Shown: piece after piece, positions 1 to 8,165 of the stretch
Layout of the letters: each line of letters opens with the position of its first letter
Position numbering within the stretch: the first letter of the stretch is position 1
Assembly: GCA_024223125.1 (NCBI GenBank)
Contig: JAAEOP010001366.1
Span: forward strand, 1 to 27,656
Direction: 5' to 3'
Origin: Chloroflexota bacterium
GTDB lineage: Bacteria; Chloroflexota; Anaerolineae; Promineifilales; Promineifilaceae
DNA length: 27,656 nt
The notes under the pieces: generated by a model
Told to the model about the DNA's origin: nothing
Databases searched by the model: none
Seen by the model: only the letters and a program-made list of their open reading frames with translations
Position numbers and translations under genes: made by a program

Positions 1-45
1 ATCTAAGCAGATTTTTTCCGGTAGTATTTCTTCTATAGTTGGCAT
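1..45 (-). CDS. 5' end of an unidentified gene running off the left edge
   Basis: On the minus strand an ATG at 45-43 opens a frame of 15 codons (MPTIEEILPEKICLD) with no stop before the window edge. A good ribosome binding site, GAGGTG, lies 6-7 bases upstream of the ATG. Too little is present to name a family. The start is supported only by the Shine-Dalgarno match and the open frame. Confidence 0.45.
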   Translation of the reverse strand, partial: MPTIEEILPEKICLD

Positions 46-160
46 GTCAGTCACCTCATGGTAATACTACCCTCAATGGTGAATCCTTCAACTCGTCGGT
101 TTGAGGCGAAGCTTCGCTATATGGTTACCTGAAAAAAGTGATTGTCACCTAAACGTTTAC

Positions 161-646
161 CTATTCAAAAAGAAAATTATGAATATGGATGGCGGTGTTA
201 TTCAGGCGAGACAATTGCAGTTTACCGCCGCCGGCTAACTGCACCTGGGGGCTTTTTTTCATCATCAACAGCAAATGGTAAGTGCGGCTGACAAAGTAGG
301 CGCTGGGGTCAAATTCGCGGCCAGAGTAGACGGTCACTTGTTTAATACCCGATAGCAAATACTCTTTTTGGACCTGGTGCAAGAGACTGTAACGGCGTAT
401 GGTGACGGTTCCGGCTGTCTTATCAAAGATGACGGTTGTCGCGTGGGTGAACAACAGCACGGCCGTGCCCAATCCGGCCAAAAAGAGGATGACGCCACCC
501 AGTCGCCAATCTATCATAGGTGCGGTTAACAGTTGAGTGACCATTGCCCAAATAGCAGCGCCAAGCAAAAACAAGCCCATCAAATACATGGGGATGGGGT
601 GTTGGCGCAACTTAAGAAGGGTGGGGGTTTCGGCAATGATTTTCAT
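161..646 (-). CDS. Hypothetical two-helix membrane protein
   Basis: A 161-residue protein of unknown function. Two hydrophobic segments (about residues 18-40 and 49-68) form a helical hairpin. A soluble, beta-rich tail of about 90 residues follows (IFDKTAGTVTIRRYSLL, then YLLSGIKQVTVYSG). This shape, two helices then a small beta domain, is common in bacterial membrane proteins with a PH-like tail, but I do not recognise a named family. The ATG at 646 has no strong ribosome binding site. The gene lies downstream of the YigZ gene on the same strand, separated by a palindromic repeat, so it may be transcribed separately. Confidence 0.6.
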   Translation of the reverse strand: MKIIAETPTLLKLRQHPIPMYLMGLFLLGAAIWAMVTQLLTAPMIDWRLGGVILFLAGLGTAVLLFTHATTVIFDKTAGTVTIRRYSLLHQVQKEYLLSGIKQVTVYSGREFDPSAYFVSRTYHLLLMMKKSPQVQLAGGGKLQLSRLNNTAIHIHNFLFE

Positions 647-657
647 GGGAGATTGGG

Positions 658-692
658 AGATTAAGAGATAGGAAGACTCAATCTCTTAATCT
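658..692. repeat. 12-bp inverted repeat of the GAGATT type
   Basis: AGATTAAGAGAT (658-669) and ATCTCTTAATCT (681-692) are perfect inverted copies around an 11-nt loop. It starts seven bases past the YigZ stop codon, so it could act as a weak terminator, but no T-tract follows on either strand. The neighbouring GGGAGATTGGGAGATT resembles the palindrome found inside the gene at 25.3 kb, suggesting a dispersed intergenic repeat family. Confidence 0.55.
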
Positions 693-698
693 TAATTT

Positions 699-1337
699 TC
701 ATAGAGGCATAATAGTATCTTCATCGGTCTCAATGATTTCTGCCGCCAACGAACCATGAGACATTTCTTGCAAATCTGCTTGAAAGGTTGGGAAATTTTC
801 TACAGCGAATTGGGCCGTCACGGTAATATCGGCCGCAAATTGTTCATCCAGAATACGGCCGTGCCACTTTTCAACCAGCAGCCGAATCCGTTCTAAATAA
901 TTGTAGGGGATGGCCAGCATGATGGTGTAGGTGGGCACTTTTTCTGCCTGAGGTAGAACGGTTAGCACAGCTTTGGTTGCTTTAGAATAAGCTCGCACCA
1001 AACCACCTGTGCCCAACTTTGTGCCCCCAAAGTAGCGCGTTACAACGACGACAATATCACCCAAACCGCTGCCTTGCAACACGGCCAATACAGGCCGCCC
1101 GGCCGTGCCCGATGGTTCGCCATCATCGTTGCAGTGAGCTGTCACTGCCGGACCATGACCCACCAAAAACGCAGGCACATTATGGCTGGCGTCGCTGAAT
1201 TCTGCTTTGATACGGCCGATAAACTGTCTCGCTTCTTCTACACTAAAAACGGGCGCAGCAGTAGCCACAAAACGCGATTTTTTAACTTTAATTTCAGTGC
1301 GTGTTTCCTGTGCTGGGATGGGGTAGCGGTTTGACAT
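699..1337 (-). CDS. yigZ: YigZ/IMPACT family protein (UPF0029)
   Basis: A 212-residue member of the YigZ/IMPACT family, a conserved cytosolic group whose exact bacterial role is unsettled (the eukaryotic homologue IMPACT acts on translational control). The N-terminal IMPACT domain (about residues 15-125) carries the family signatures DDGEPSGTAGRP (71-82) and RYFGGTKLGTGGL (101-113). A C-terminal DUF1949-like, ferredoxin-fold domain follows (about 137-195). Length matches the family norm of about 200-215. The ATG at 1337 has no close Shine-Dalgarno sequence; a purine-rich GAGAGAGGA lies about 25 bases upstream. The protein is intact. Confidence 0.93.
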   Translation of the reverse strand: MSNRYPIPAQETRTEIKVKKSRFVATAAPVFSVEEARQFIGRIKAEFSDASHNVPAFLVGHGPAVTAHCNDDGEPSGTAGRPVLAVLQGSGLGDIVVVVTRYFGGTKLGTGGLVRAYSKATKAVLTVLPQAEKVPTYTIMLAIPYNYLERIRLLVEKWHGRILDEQFAADITVTAQFAVENFPTFQADLQEMSHGSLAAEIIETDEDTIMPL

Positions 1338-1392
1338 GGGGATATAATAATTGGTTGTTATCCTCTCTCTAATTCAACGATGGCTTCGATAT

Positions 1393-2154
1393 CTAAGTTG
1401 TTACATACTCTGATTCGCTGTTTGGTCGCCAGTGCCAGATTGCAGGCTGCCCAGAGATGTCCGGCAAATATTTACCATCCTCTTTGTCAGGTCTGACATA
1501 TTTGACCAGGAAATCAACCACCCGAATCTTCTCATCTTTTTTGTCGGTAGGTCGGGCGCGCTCAACTCGCCATACGGCTCCTTCTGGCTGTTCCAATGCC
1601 CCATGAAAACCAAAGTCTCCTAAGGCAGCTACAGCTTGCTCAATACCAAATGCGTCACCACGCCACAAAAGTTTGGGTACAACAAACTGTGACTGAACCT
1701 GAGACGTGAACGCATCGAACAGCAGGCGATCTTGTTCGGCCATTATATCGAAGGCGACAAATGGTTCGTGTCTCAATTTGTAACGTGTCCCATGCGCTAC
1801 CATAAGCCACTCACCAATGATTCGCTGCCCATCATGCAGGACAGCCATAAACCTGTCCGCGTTAGCATAAGCCCATTTTGCAAAATGTTGGTGCTGCTCA
1901 AATGGAGACGTTGAGGCTAGATAACCGGCGCGCCCCAACGGGTAAATGGTATCGCCAATTCTAGCAACACCAACATTAGAGCCGTCTAGTTTTTCTTGAA
2001 CAAAGATTTCATCATTCTTGTCACGGGTCTTTATGGTTGCTATTTTGGCCTGTCCTTCGTGGCAATGATGATCGCCGGCGCCCATGCGACTTCTTGGGAG
2101 ATGAGGAATATGCCCGTAATTTTTGATTCCTAACGGTTTTCGATTTATTGTCAT
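1393..2154 (-). CDS. RNA ligase-fold nucleotidyltransferase
   Basis: A 253-residue protein of the covalent nucleotidyltransferase superfamily (RNA ligase type), which joins or repairs RNA ends through a lysyl-AMP intermediate. The ordered motifs are visible. Motif I is EKLDGSNVGV (54-63), with K55 the probable adenylated lysine. A downstream LGRAGY (73-78) and GEW (114-116) follow, then motif III FVAFDIM (132-138), motif IV EGAVWRVE (191-198) and motif V VDFLVKYVR (213-221). There is little beyond the catalytic core, so it is probably a stand-alone ligase without a large RNA-binding C-terminal domain. No kinase/phosphatase or other RNA-repair partner lies next to it. The start at 2154 lacks a clear ribosome binding site. 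Substrate is unknown. Confidence 0.82.
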   Translation of the reverse strand: MTINRKPLGIKNYGHIPHLPRSRMGAGDHHCHEGQAKIATIKTRDKNDEIFVQEKLDGSNVGVARIGDTIYPLGRAGYLASTSPFEQHQHFAKWAYANADRFMAVLHDGQRIIGEWLMVAHGTRYKLRHEPFVAFDIMAEQDRLLFDAFTSQVQSQFVVPKLLWRGDAFGIEQAVAALGDFGFHGALEQPEGAVWRVERARPTDKKDEKIRVVDFLVKYVRPDKEDGKYLPDISGQPAIWHWRPNSESEYVTT

Positions 2155-2241
2155 TTTTTCATCGTATGCCAGATAATTACAAATTGATTGACCCTATTAT
2201 GCCAGCATTTTTGCAAAAGAGGAAAGTGGGTTAGGGTAAAT

Positions 2242-3069
2242 CTATCCCTTCAGCGCCCCTGACATTAACCCGCGCAAAAAATAGCGCCCTAAAATAATAT
2301 AGACAATTAATGTGGGCACGGCCGCGAGGAACGATGCGGCCATTTGCACATTCCAGGCGATAATTTGGCTGCCGGCCATATTGTTTAACGCTACCATAAT
2401 TGGCCAATTTCCAGGGTTGGTCAGCGCGACTGCAAATAGAAAATCATTCCACGACGAAGTAAACTGCCAGATCAAAACGACCACAAAAGCAGGAATCGAA
2501 ATTGGCAAGAAAATATGTGTGTAGGTTTGTATTAAATTAGCGCCATCAATACGCGCAGCTTCAACCATCTCAGTTGGCACACCAGCATAATACCCCCGGA
2601 AAATCAAGGTTGTAATCGGAATCCCATAAATGATATGCACCAATGCTAATCCGGGAATATCGCCATATAAATTCGACCAGTTCATGAACTGTACCATCGG
2701 AATCAAGATGGCTTGATAGGGAATAAACATGCCAAACAGGATGAGTGGGAAAATAACGGCCGTTCCCGGAAAACGCCATTTCGTCAAAATATAACCATTT
2801 ATCGAACCGATAAACGCCGAGATAAACGCCGTTGGAATGACCAGCCGCAAACTGTTCCATAGATGTGGCACCAATTGCTCGAAAGCAGCCTTGAAATTCT
2901 CCGTGTACAGTCCACTCGGAAAGTTCCACATTGTTTTTAAGCTTACTTCATCAAAACTCTTAAACCCTGTCGTCAGCATCACATACATCGGCAACAGAAA
3001 AAACATGGAAAACAACAGCAGCAAGATATACAGAATAGCTCTCGTAGGAACATCTCTGCCACGACTCAT
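2242..3069 (-). CDS. Carbohydrate ABC transporter permease, MalG type
   Basis: A 275-residue inner-membrane permease of the CUT1 sugar transporter family. Six hydrophobic segments are apparent, starting with RAILYILLLLFSMFFLLPMY. The cytoplasmic EAA loop that docks the ATPase reads EAARIDGANLIQTYTHIFLP (about residues 170-190). Length is typical for MalG homologues. Its ATG overlaps the stop codon of the upstream permease in an ATGA arrangement, and GGAGG sits 7 bases before the ATG inside that gene's end, so translation is coupled. No ATPase gene lies in the window, so a shared MsmK/UgpC-type ATPase encoded elsewhere is expected. Confidence 0.94.
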   Translation of the reverse strand: MSRGRDVPTRAILYILLLLFSMFFLLPMYVMLTTGFKSFDEVSLKTMWNFPSGLYTENFKAAFEQLVPHLWNSLRLVIPTAFISAFIGSINGYILTKWRFPGTAVIFPLILFGMFIPYQAILIPMVQFMNWSNLYGDIPGLALVHIIYGIPITTLIFRGYYAGVPTEMVEAARIDGANLIQTYTHIFLPISIPAFVVVLIWQFTSSWNDFLFAVALTNPGNWPIMVALNNMAGSQIIAWNVQMAASFLAAVPTLIVYIILGRYFLRGLMSGALKG

Positions 3070-3962
3070 AATTCAGCCTCCGAGCGTAATGTGTGATAAA
3101 GATAAGGCACCACCAGTACCGCCACTGTCAGCAACAGTAACGTCCCAATTGAAGCGCCCCGGCTGTAAAACTGCCCGTCAAAAGTCGTCGTCCACATATA
3201 AACGGCGGGCACATCTAAGGCCACTTGTTTACCGGCCATCGAAACGATCAAATCAAACACTTTCAATGAAATATGTCCTAAGATAATCATCGCACTTAAC
3301 GTCACCGGCCGTAGCAAAGGCAAAACCACGTACCGATACACTTCCAATTCCGAAGCGCCATCTACCCGTGCCGCCTCGCGCAACGATTCCGGAACCGCTC
3401 GTAAACCACCCAAATACAATGCCATTGTATACCCCGACATCTGCCAGATAGCCGGAATTGCTATCGCCGCTATGCCCCAGTATGGCGTTGTATGCCATTT
3501 ATTTACCAGAAAATCCAGTCCCATTGAACTGAATAGCAAATTCAAACCGCTCATCCGCGATCCCATCGCCGGGTTCATTAGCCAGCGCCAGACAACGCCC
3601 GTTACAATAAACGAAATTGCCATTGGAAACAGGAATAAACTGCGAAAAAACGCCTCTCCTCGCAATCCCTGATCCAGCAAAAGAGCCAAAACTAAGCCAA
3701 GAAACAAACAACCACCCACAAATAGTGCAGTAAAAATAACAGTGTTACGAACATCAATATGAAAACGGGGGTCTATTAGTAAAGCTGAATAATTGCTGAG
3801 ACCGGCCCATTCATAATTGGGCATAAGGCCAATCCAATTACTCAACGATACCCGAATCGTCCATGAGATAAACCCATAGACAAAGATTGCTAAGGCAATG
3901 AGTGATGGGGAAATGAGCAAGACAGCGAGAATTCGGTCACTGTCAATTTTTTTTGAGGCCAT
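3066..3962 (-). CDS. Carbohydrate ABC transporter permease, MalF type
   Basis: A 298-residue inner-membrane permease that pairs with the following MalG-type protein to form the translocation channel. It has six predicted helices and the EAA loop REAARVDGASELEVYRYVVLP (about residues 195-215). It lacks the long periplasmic loop of enterobacterial MalF, as is usual for short CUT1 permeases. AAAGG lies about 9 bases ahead of the ATG at 3962. A 185-bp gap with a strong inverted repeat separates it from the binding-protein gene upstream, which fits lower expression of permeases than of the binding protein. Confidence 0.94.
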   Translation of the reverse strand: MASKKIDSDRILAVLLISPSLIALAIFVYGFISWTIRVSLSNWIGLMPNYEWAGLSNYSALLIDPRFHIDVRNTVIFTALFVGGCLFLGLVLALLLDQGLRGEAFFRSLFLFPMAISFIVTGVVWRWLMNPAMGSRMSGLNLLFSSMGLDFLVNKWHTTPYWGIAAIAIPAIWQMSGYTMALYLGGLRAVPESLREAARVDGASELEVYRYVVLPLLRPVTLSAMIILGHISLKVFDLIVSMAGKQVALDVPAVYMWTTTFDGQFYSRGASIGTLLLLTVAVLVVPYLYHTLRSEAEL

Positions 3963-4073
3963 ATGATTGTACCTTTATTGGGGAGTGTTCACTTTTTGAA
4001 TAGTTAGATGTATGCTAACACAACTATAGGGCATCTCTTATGTCCCCCTCCATAACTTTCAATTTGGAAAAAC

Positions 4074-4138
4074 GTGACTATACAGATATTCTGCCCTGTC
4101 CTCTGAGAGAGTGAGGGTAGACACACCTGTATAGTCAC
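4074..4138. repeat. Long inverted repeat between binding-protein and permease genes
   Basis: GTGACTATACAG (4074-4085) and CTGTATAGTCAC (4127-4138) are perfect 12-bp inverted copies separated by 41 nt. The structure lies 10 bases after the binding-protein stop. In sugar operons such stem-loops often stabilise the upstream message or partly terminate transcription; that role is inferred here. No T-run follows, so it is not a classic intrinsic terminator. Confidence 0.6.
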
Positions 4139-4147
4139 TTGCTTATA

Positions 4148-6724
4148 CTATTGGCAAGCCCCAGAAGAAGCACAGGCATTAACCAACGCATCCTGAAGTC
4201 CAGCCACATCACCAGTGCCTAAGAAAAGGCCCAATGCGGTGTCAATTTCAGATTTCCAACTATCGTTGGCAACAACGCCGTGTGTCAAACTGCCAACAAC
4301 GGTGTCGTTTGCCCAATCTTCCATAGCGGATTGCAGATATTCGCCATACAGGCTGACATTACCATCGCTACGAGCAGGAATGGAGCCTTTGACGGGGTTG
4401 AACGCATCTTGCCCTTCGCGGGAACCGGCGACGGTTAACCAGGCGATGGCAGCTTCTGGATTGGGTGCACCGACTGGCAGCACGAAGCTGTCGGACAAGA
4501 ATTGGAAGTTGCCGGTTGTGCCGGGAACGGCCGCCCACGTATACCCTTCTTGCGGTACAGAACCAAGTTCGCGGAAAAACCCTTCTTGCCAGTCGCCCAT
4601 CACATTGAAAGCAGCGTCGCCATCCAATACGATTTGACCAGCGTCTTGCCAGCTTAATGCAGAAGCATCGCTGTTGGTGTAGCTCAAAATTTTGGCAAAG
4701 TCAGCCAATGCCTGTGTGACTTCCGGACCGCTCCAATCATTGCTGCCATCCCACAAGCCATTGTAGGTATCGGGGCCAAGCGAGGCAAGCAGAACAGTTT
4801 CAAAGAGGTGCAAAGCAGTCCATTGTTCGCCGAGCGCCAATGGTTCAGCCATGCCAGCAGCTTGCAATGTATCCATTACCGCAAACCATTCGTCCAACGT
4901 CGTCGGCATTTCTACGCCGTATTCTTCCAGAACGGCCGGGTTTGCCCACATAACATTGGCACGGTGAATGTTGACCGGTACGGAGTAGATGTCGCCATCT
5001 TTTGAAATGAGAGGAATCAACGTTTCGGGCATCACATCAAGCCAATTATTTTCATCGTACAAGAAATTCAGCGGCTCAAGTTGATCGGCAGCAACATAAG
5101 TGCCGATGAGTTCCTGACCCGCATGCCCTTGCCAGCTATCAGGCGCATCACCAGATTGGAGACGGGTTGCCAAAACCGCACGGGCATTTGTACCTGCGCC
5201 ACCAGCAACGGCCGCATTTACAAATTCAACCTCTGGATACATTTCCTGGAAAACAACAATCATCGCATCCAGGCCAGCCGCTTCGCCGCCGCCTGTCCAC
5301 CATGAGAAAACTTCAACAGAACCGCTGACATCAGCCATTGGCTCGTCGGAGGTGTCGAGAGCTTCCTGATCGGAAGAACCGGCTGCGGTTGCTAATGCGG
5401 CTTGCAAATCAGTCGTATTGCTGCCAGCCAGATAGAGACCTAGCGCGGTATCAATTTCAGATTTCCAGCTATCGTTGGCAACAACGCCATGTGTCAAGCT
5501 GCCAACAACGGTGTTGCTTGCCCAATCATCCATAGCAGATTGCAAATATTCGCCGTACAAACTGACATCACCATCGCTGCGAGCGGGAATAGACCCTTTG
5601 ACAGGGTTGAACGCATCTTGCCCTTCTTTGGAACCAGCGACACTTAACCAGGCGATGGCGGCATCCCGATGGGGCGCGCCAGCCGGAAGCACGAAGCTGT
5701 CGGACAGGAATTGGAAGTTGCCATCGGTGCCGGGAACGGCCGCCCAAACATAATCTTCGCCAGGAGTTTTGCCCAATTCACGGAAGAATCCTTCTTGCCA
5801 GTCACCCATCACATTGAAGGCGGCGTCGCCATCAATAACGATTTGACCAGCATCTTGCCAGCTTAGGGCAGAGGCGTCGCTATTGGTGTAACTGAGAACT
5901 TTTTCGTAGTCGGCAATCGCTTGCGCTACTTCGTCGCCATTCCAATTGCCAGAACCATCCCACAATGCGTTGTAGGCATCGGGGCCGAGCGAGGCAAGCA
6001 AGACGGTTTCAAAGAGGTGCATAGCGGTCCATTGTTCACCTAAAGCGAGGGGGGCGTCCATGCCGCCAGCTTGCATGGTATCCATCGCGGCAAACCATTC
6101 ATCTAATGTGGCCGGCATTTCTACGCCGTACTCTTCCAGAACGGCCGGGTTAGCCCACATAACGTTGGCGCGGTGAATGTTGACGGGGACGGAGTAGATG
6201 TTGCCATCTTGCGAAATCAGGGGAATCAAGGTTTCGGGCATCACATCAAGCCAGCCGTTTTCTTCATACAAGAAGTTCAGCGGTTCGAGTTGATTGGCGG
6301 CAACATAGGTGCCGATTAGCTCTTGGCCAGCGTGTCCCTGCCAGCTATCGGGAGCGTCGCCAGATTGCAAACGGGTGGCGAGAACGGCACGAGCGTTGGT
6401 GCCTGCGCCGCCAGCTACGGCCGCATTCACAAACTCAATGTCGGGATATTGCTCTTGGAAAATTTCGATCATGGCTTCAAGGCCGGCCGCTTCGCCGCCG
6501 CCTGTCCACCATGAGAATACTTCAACGGCGTCCATGCTGCCTTCTTCAGGGGCAGCTTCTTCGGGGGCTGCTTCTTCGGGGGCTGCCTCTTCAGGGGCAG
6601 CTTCTTCGACGGCGCCGGTGTCAGTCGGTTCTTCGGCCGACTCTTGGGCGTCACCGCCACATGCAACCAGAATCATGGTAAAAAGTAACAGTAAAACAAG
6701 GGGTAAATAACGGGTCTTCTTCAT
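4148..6724 (-). CDS. Lipoprotein with two tandem sugar-binding domains (ABC transporter SBP)
   Basis: An 858-residue extracellular binding protein, about twice the usual length of about 420. A lipoprotein signal peptide ends in the lipobox LVAC (Cys22), followed by an acidic linker with repeated AAPEE (41-61). Two solute-binding domains follow, at about 67-452 and 470-858, offset by 403 residues. By hand count they differ at about 60 of 385 positions, roughly 85% identical. Each keeps FSWWTGGGEAAG, SWQGHAGQELIGTYV, PVNIHRANVMW, NVMGDWQEGF and GSLTHGVVAN, a pattern I recognise from the glucose/galactose-binding protein family typified by Thermus thermophilus. So both domains look able to bind sugar. 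The linker between them is short (about 453-468), and the C-terminus carries two cysteines (NACASSGACQ). AGAGGAG lies about 9 bases upstream of the ATG. First gene of the transporter operon. Confidence 0.93.
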   Translation of the reverse strand: MKKTRYLPLVLLLLFTMILVACGGDAQESAEEPTDTGAVEEAAPEEAAPEEAAPEEAAPEEGSMDAVEVFSWWTGGGEAAGLEAMIEIFQEQYPDIEFVNAAVAGGAGTNARAVLATRLQSGDAPDSWQGHAGQELIGTYVAANQLEPLNFLYEENGWLDVMPETLIPLISQDGNIYSVPVNIHRANVMWANPAVLEEYGVEMPATLDEWFAAMDTMQAGGMDAPLALGEQWTAMHLFETVLLASLGPDAYNALWDGSGNWNGDEVAQAIADYEKVLSYTNSDASALSWQDAGQIVIDGDAAFNVMGDWQEGFFRELGKTPGEDYVWAAVPGTDGNFQFLSDSFVLPAGAPHRDAAIAWLSVAGSKEGQDAFNPVKGSIPARSDGDVSLYGEYLQSAMDDWASNTVVGSLTHGVVANDSWKSEIDTALGLYLAGSNTTDLQAALATAAGSSDQEALDTSDEPMADVSGSVEVFSWWTGGGEAAGLDAMIVVFQEMYPEVEFVNAAVAGGAGTNARAVLATRLQSGDAPDSWQGHAGQELIGTYVAADQLEPLNFLYDENNWLDVMPETLIPLISKDGDIYSVPVNIHRANVMWANPAVLEEYGVEMPTTLDEWFAVMDTLQAAGMAEPLALGEQWTALHLFETVLLASLGPDTYNGLWDGSNDWSGPEVTQALADFAKILSYTNSDASALSWQDAGQIVLDGDAAFNVMGDWQEGFFRELGSVPQEGYTWAAVPGTTGNFQFLSDSFVLPVGAPNPEAAIAWLTVAGSREGQDAFNPVKGSIPARSDGNVSLYGEYLQSAMEDWANDTVVGSLTHGVVANDSWKSEIDTALGLFLGTGDVAGLQDALVNACASSGACQ
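6542..6604 (-). repeat. 15-bp tandem repeat encoding the AAPEE linker
   Basis: Four consecutive 15-bp units encode AAPEE repeats just after the lipobox cysteine of the binding protein. The units differ only at third codon positions (for example GGGGCTGC versus GGGGCAGC). Such in-frame repeats can change linker length by slippage without breaking the frame; they probably act as a flexible stalk between membrane and binding domain. Confidence 0.75.
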
Positions 6725-7001
6725 AATTGTTGTCTCCTCTTGACGATAGTTAGGGTTCAGAGCGAGGTGAGCGAGAGTGTGAGGATATTGTTTGCAAAAT
6801 AGATTCTCACTCTTCCCATCGGCTCTAAATGCCGATAAACAAAGTTCCCCAGGGGATATGGGGAAGTGTAAACTACTTTATGATGACAAAGGTGGGGGAA
6901 CAAGAGGGATTACGACATATGTATGACATGGGTGTGCCATTTTCTGTGCAAGTTGTCCCAGAAAGGGGAAAGAAGCGGAGATTTTTGGATTAGGAGATTT
7001 G
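6725..7001. promoter_or_regulatory. Upstream region of the sugar transporter operon
   Basis: This gap of about 280 bp holds the expected promoter of the minus-strand transporter operon. I see no convincing -35/-10 pair. Two short inverted repeats are possible operators: ATCGGC at 6818-6823 with GCCGAT at 6831-6836, and TCCCC/GGGGA flanking AGGGGATAT near 6847-6866. The strong ribosome binding site AGAGGAG at about 6734-6740 belongs to the binding-protein gene. No open frame of interest is present. Confidence 0.35.
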
Positions 7002-7034
7002 AGGAACCTGATTGCTCTGAGCAACCAGGTTCCT
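7002..7034 (-). terminator. Hairpin after the dehydrogenase gene (possible terminator)
   Basis: AGGAACCTG (7002-7010) pairs with CAGGTTCCT (7026-7034), and inside it TTGCT pairs with AGCAA, giving a nearly continuous 14-bp stem with a 3-nt loop. It starts 5 bases after the stop codon of the minus-strand dehydrogenase gene. There is no clean T-run after it on the minus strand, so termination would be imperfect or Rho-assisted. Confidence 0.5.
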
Positions 7035-7038
7035 GGCT

Positions 7039-8073
7039 TTAGGGTTGGGTGGCTGCCAATGGTTGGTAGTGAACGGCCGTTAATTCCTCAGACACGTCCC
7101 ACAGCCTTTTTGCGTCGTCTCGATTGTGCGAGGCATCGTTGGATTGCACGGGAATCGGGTAGCCGCCTTGTTCCATGAAGCCGTTGGGGCCATAGTAATA
7201 GCCGCCTTTGGCGTTGGGGTCTACGGCGGCGCGGATGGTGGGCAGCGCGCCCATGGCTGCACTTTGGGCTATGCGTTCCCAGAGCAGACTGAACATTTTG
7301 AAGTACCATTGTTCTTCTATATGACGGCTCAGATTTGTACTGGACCCGCCGGGGTGGGCGGCTGTGGCGCTGGCATCTGCACCGATGGCTTCATAGCGAT
7401 GTTGCAGTTCATAGGTAAAGAGGAGATTGGCTAGTTTAGAACGGCCGTAAGCACGGGCTGGCGAATAATCATTGCCACCCTCAAACATCAGATTGGCAAA
7501 ATTCATATTGCCAAAGCGATGACCATTACTGCTTACATTCACCACACGAGAACCAGGTGTCTTAAGGAGCAAATCAATCAGCAGTCCGGTTAAGGCAAAA
7601 TGGCCTAAATGGTTGGTGCCGAATTGTTGTTCAAAACCGTCTTCTGTTGTTCCGTAGGGGGTCATCATGATGCCTGCATTGTTGACCAGCACGTCAAGTT
7701 GATCATTTTTTGCCTTGAACTCGTTAGCGAATTGATGCACAGATGCTTGGCTGGCTAAATCGAGCTGCATAATTTCAGCCTGGGTATTAGGTATCTCGGC
7801 CTGGATTTCGGTCAGGGCGGCTTCTGCTTTTTCCATGCTGCGGCAGGCAAGAATGATTTGTGCCCCTTTTCGTGCAAATTCTTTGGCTGCTTCAAAGCCG
7901 ACACCGCTGTTGGCGCCGGTGACGATGATCACTTTGCCGGTCAGGTCTGGTATATTGGCGGTTGTCCAAATCTCACCAGGCTTGTTTTTGCTGTTTTGTG
8001 TGCTGATGAATTTGTAAATGCCAATGCCGGCCAGAATAGTGGCAATACCACCGATTATGATTTTTTTGTTCAT
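7039..8073 (-). CDS. Membrane-anchored short-chain dehydrogenase/reductase
   Basis: A 344-residue NAD(P)-dependent oxidoreductase of the SDR superfamily, closest in pattern to the retinol dehydrogenase/WW-domain-oxidoreductase-like group. The Rossmann motif TGANSGVG (52-59), NNAG (131-134), the catalytic serine in NVSSNGH (181/182) and YGRSK (Y209, K213) are all present. One N-terminal hydrophobic segment (about residues 4-20, IIIGGIATILAGIGIY) probably anchors it to the membrane with the domain in the cytoplasm. I chose the ATG at 8073 because AAGGAG lies 7 bases before it; a longer frame from 8169 would overlap the upstream gene and adds unrelated sequence. Last gene of the minus-strand run that starts at galT. 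Substrate cannot be told. Confidence 0.9.
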   Translation of the reverse strand: MNKKIIIGGIATILAGIGIYKFISTQNSKNKPGEIWTTANIPDLTGKVIIVTGANSGVGFEAAKEFARKGAQIILACRSMEKAEAALTEIQAEIPNTQAEIMQLDLASQASVHQFANEFKAKNDQLDVLVNNAGIMMTPYGTTEDGFEQQFGTNHLGHFALTGLLIDLLLKTPGSRVVNVSSNGHRFGNMNFANLMFEGGNDYSPARAYGRSKLANLLFTYELQHRYEAIGADASATAAHPGGSSTNLSRHIEEQWYFKMFSLLWERIAQSAAMGALPTIRAAVDPNAKGGYYYGPNGFMEQGGYPIPVQSNDASHNRDDAKRLWDVSEELTAVHYQPLAATQP

Positions 8074-8165
8074 TGAGAAACTCCTTGTTGTTTGATAATG
8101 GTCCTTATTTTTATAAATTGATTTGCTACAACGCTCTCGAATTGAGCATGCTTTTGCTTGTTTCA

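Noticed and set aside
6542..6604. Linker tandem repeat as an assembly artefact
   Set aside because: The units differ at synonymous positions and keep the frame, which fits a real low-complexity acidic stalk.
4215..6710. Several plus-strand open frames of 65-140 codons opposite the binding-protein gene
   Set aside because: They occur in matching pairs because the gene beneath is internally duplicated. They have no ribosome binding sites and mirror the codon pattern of the real minus-strand gene.
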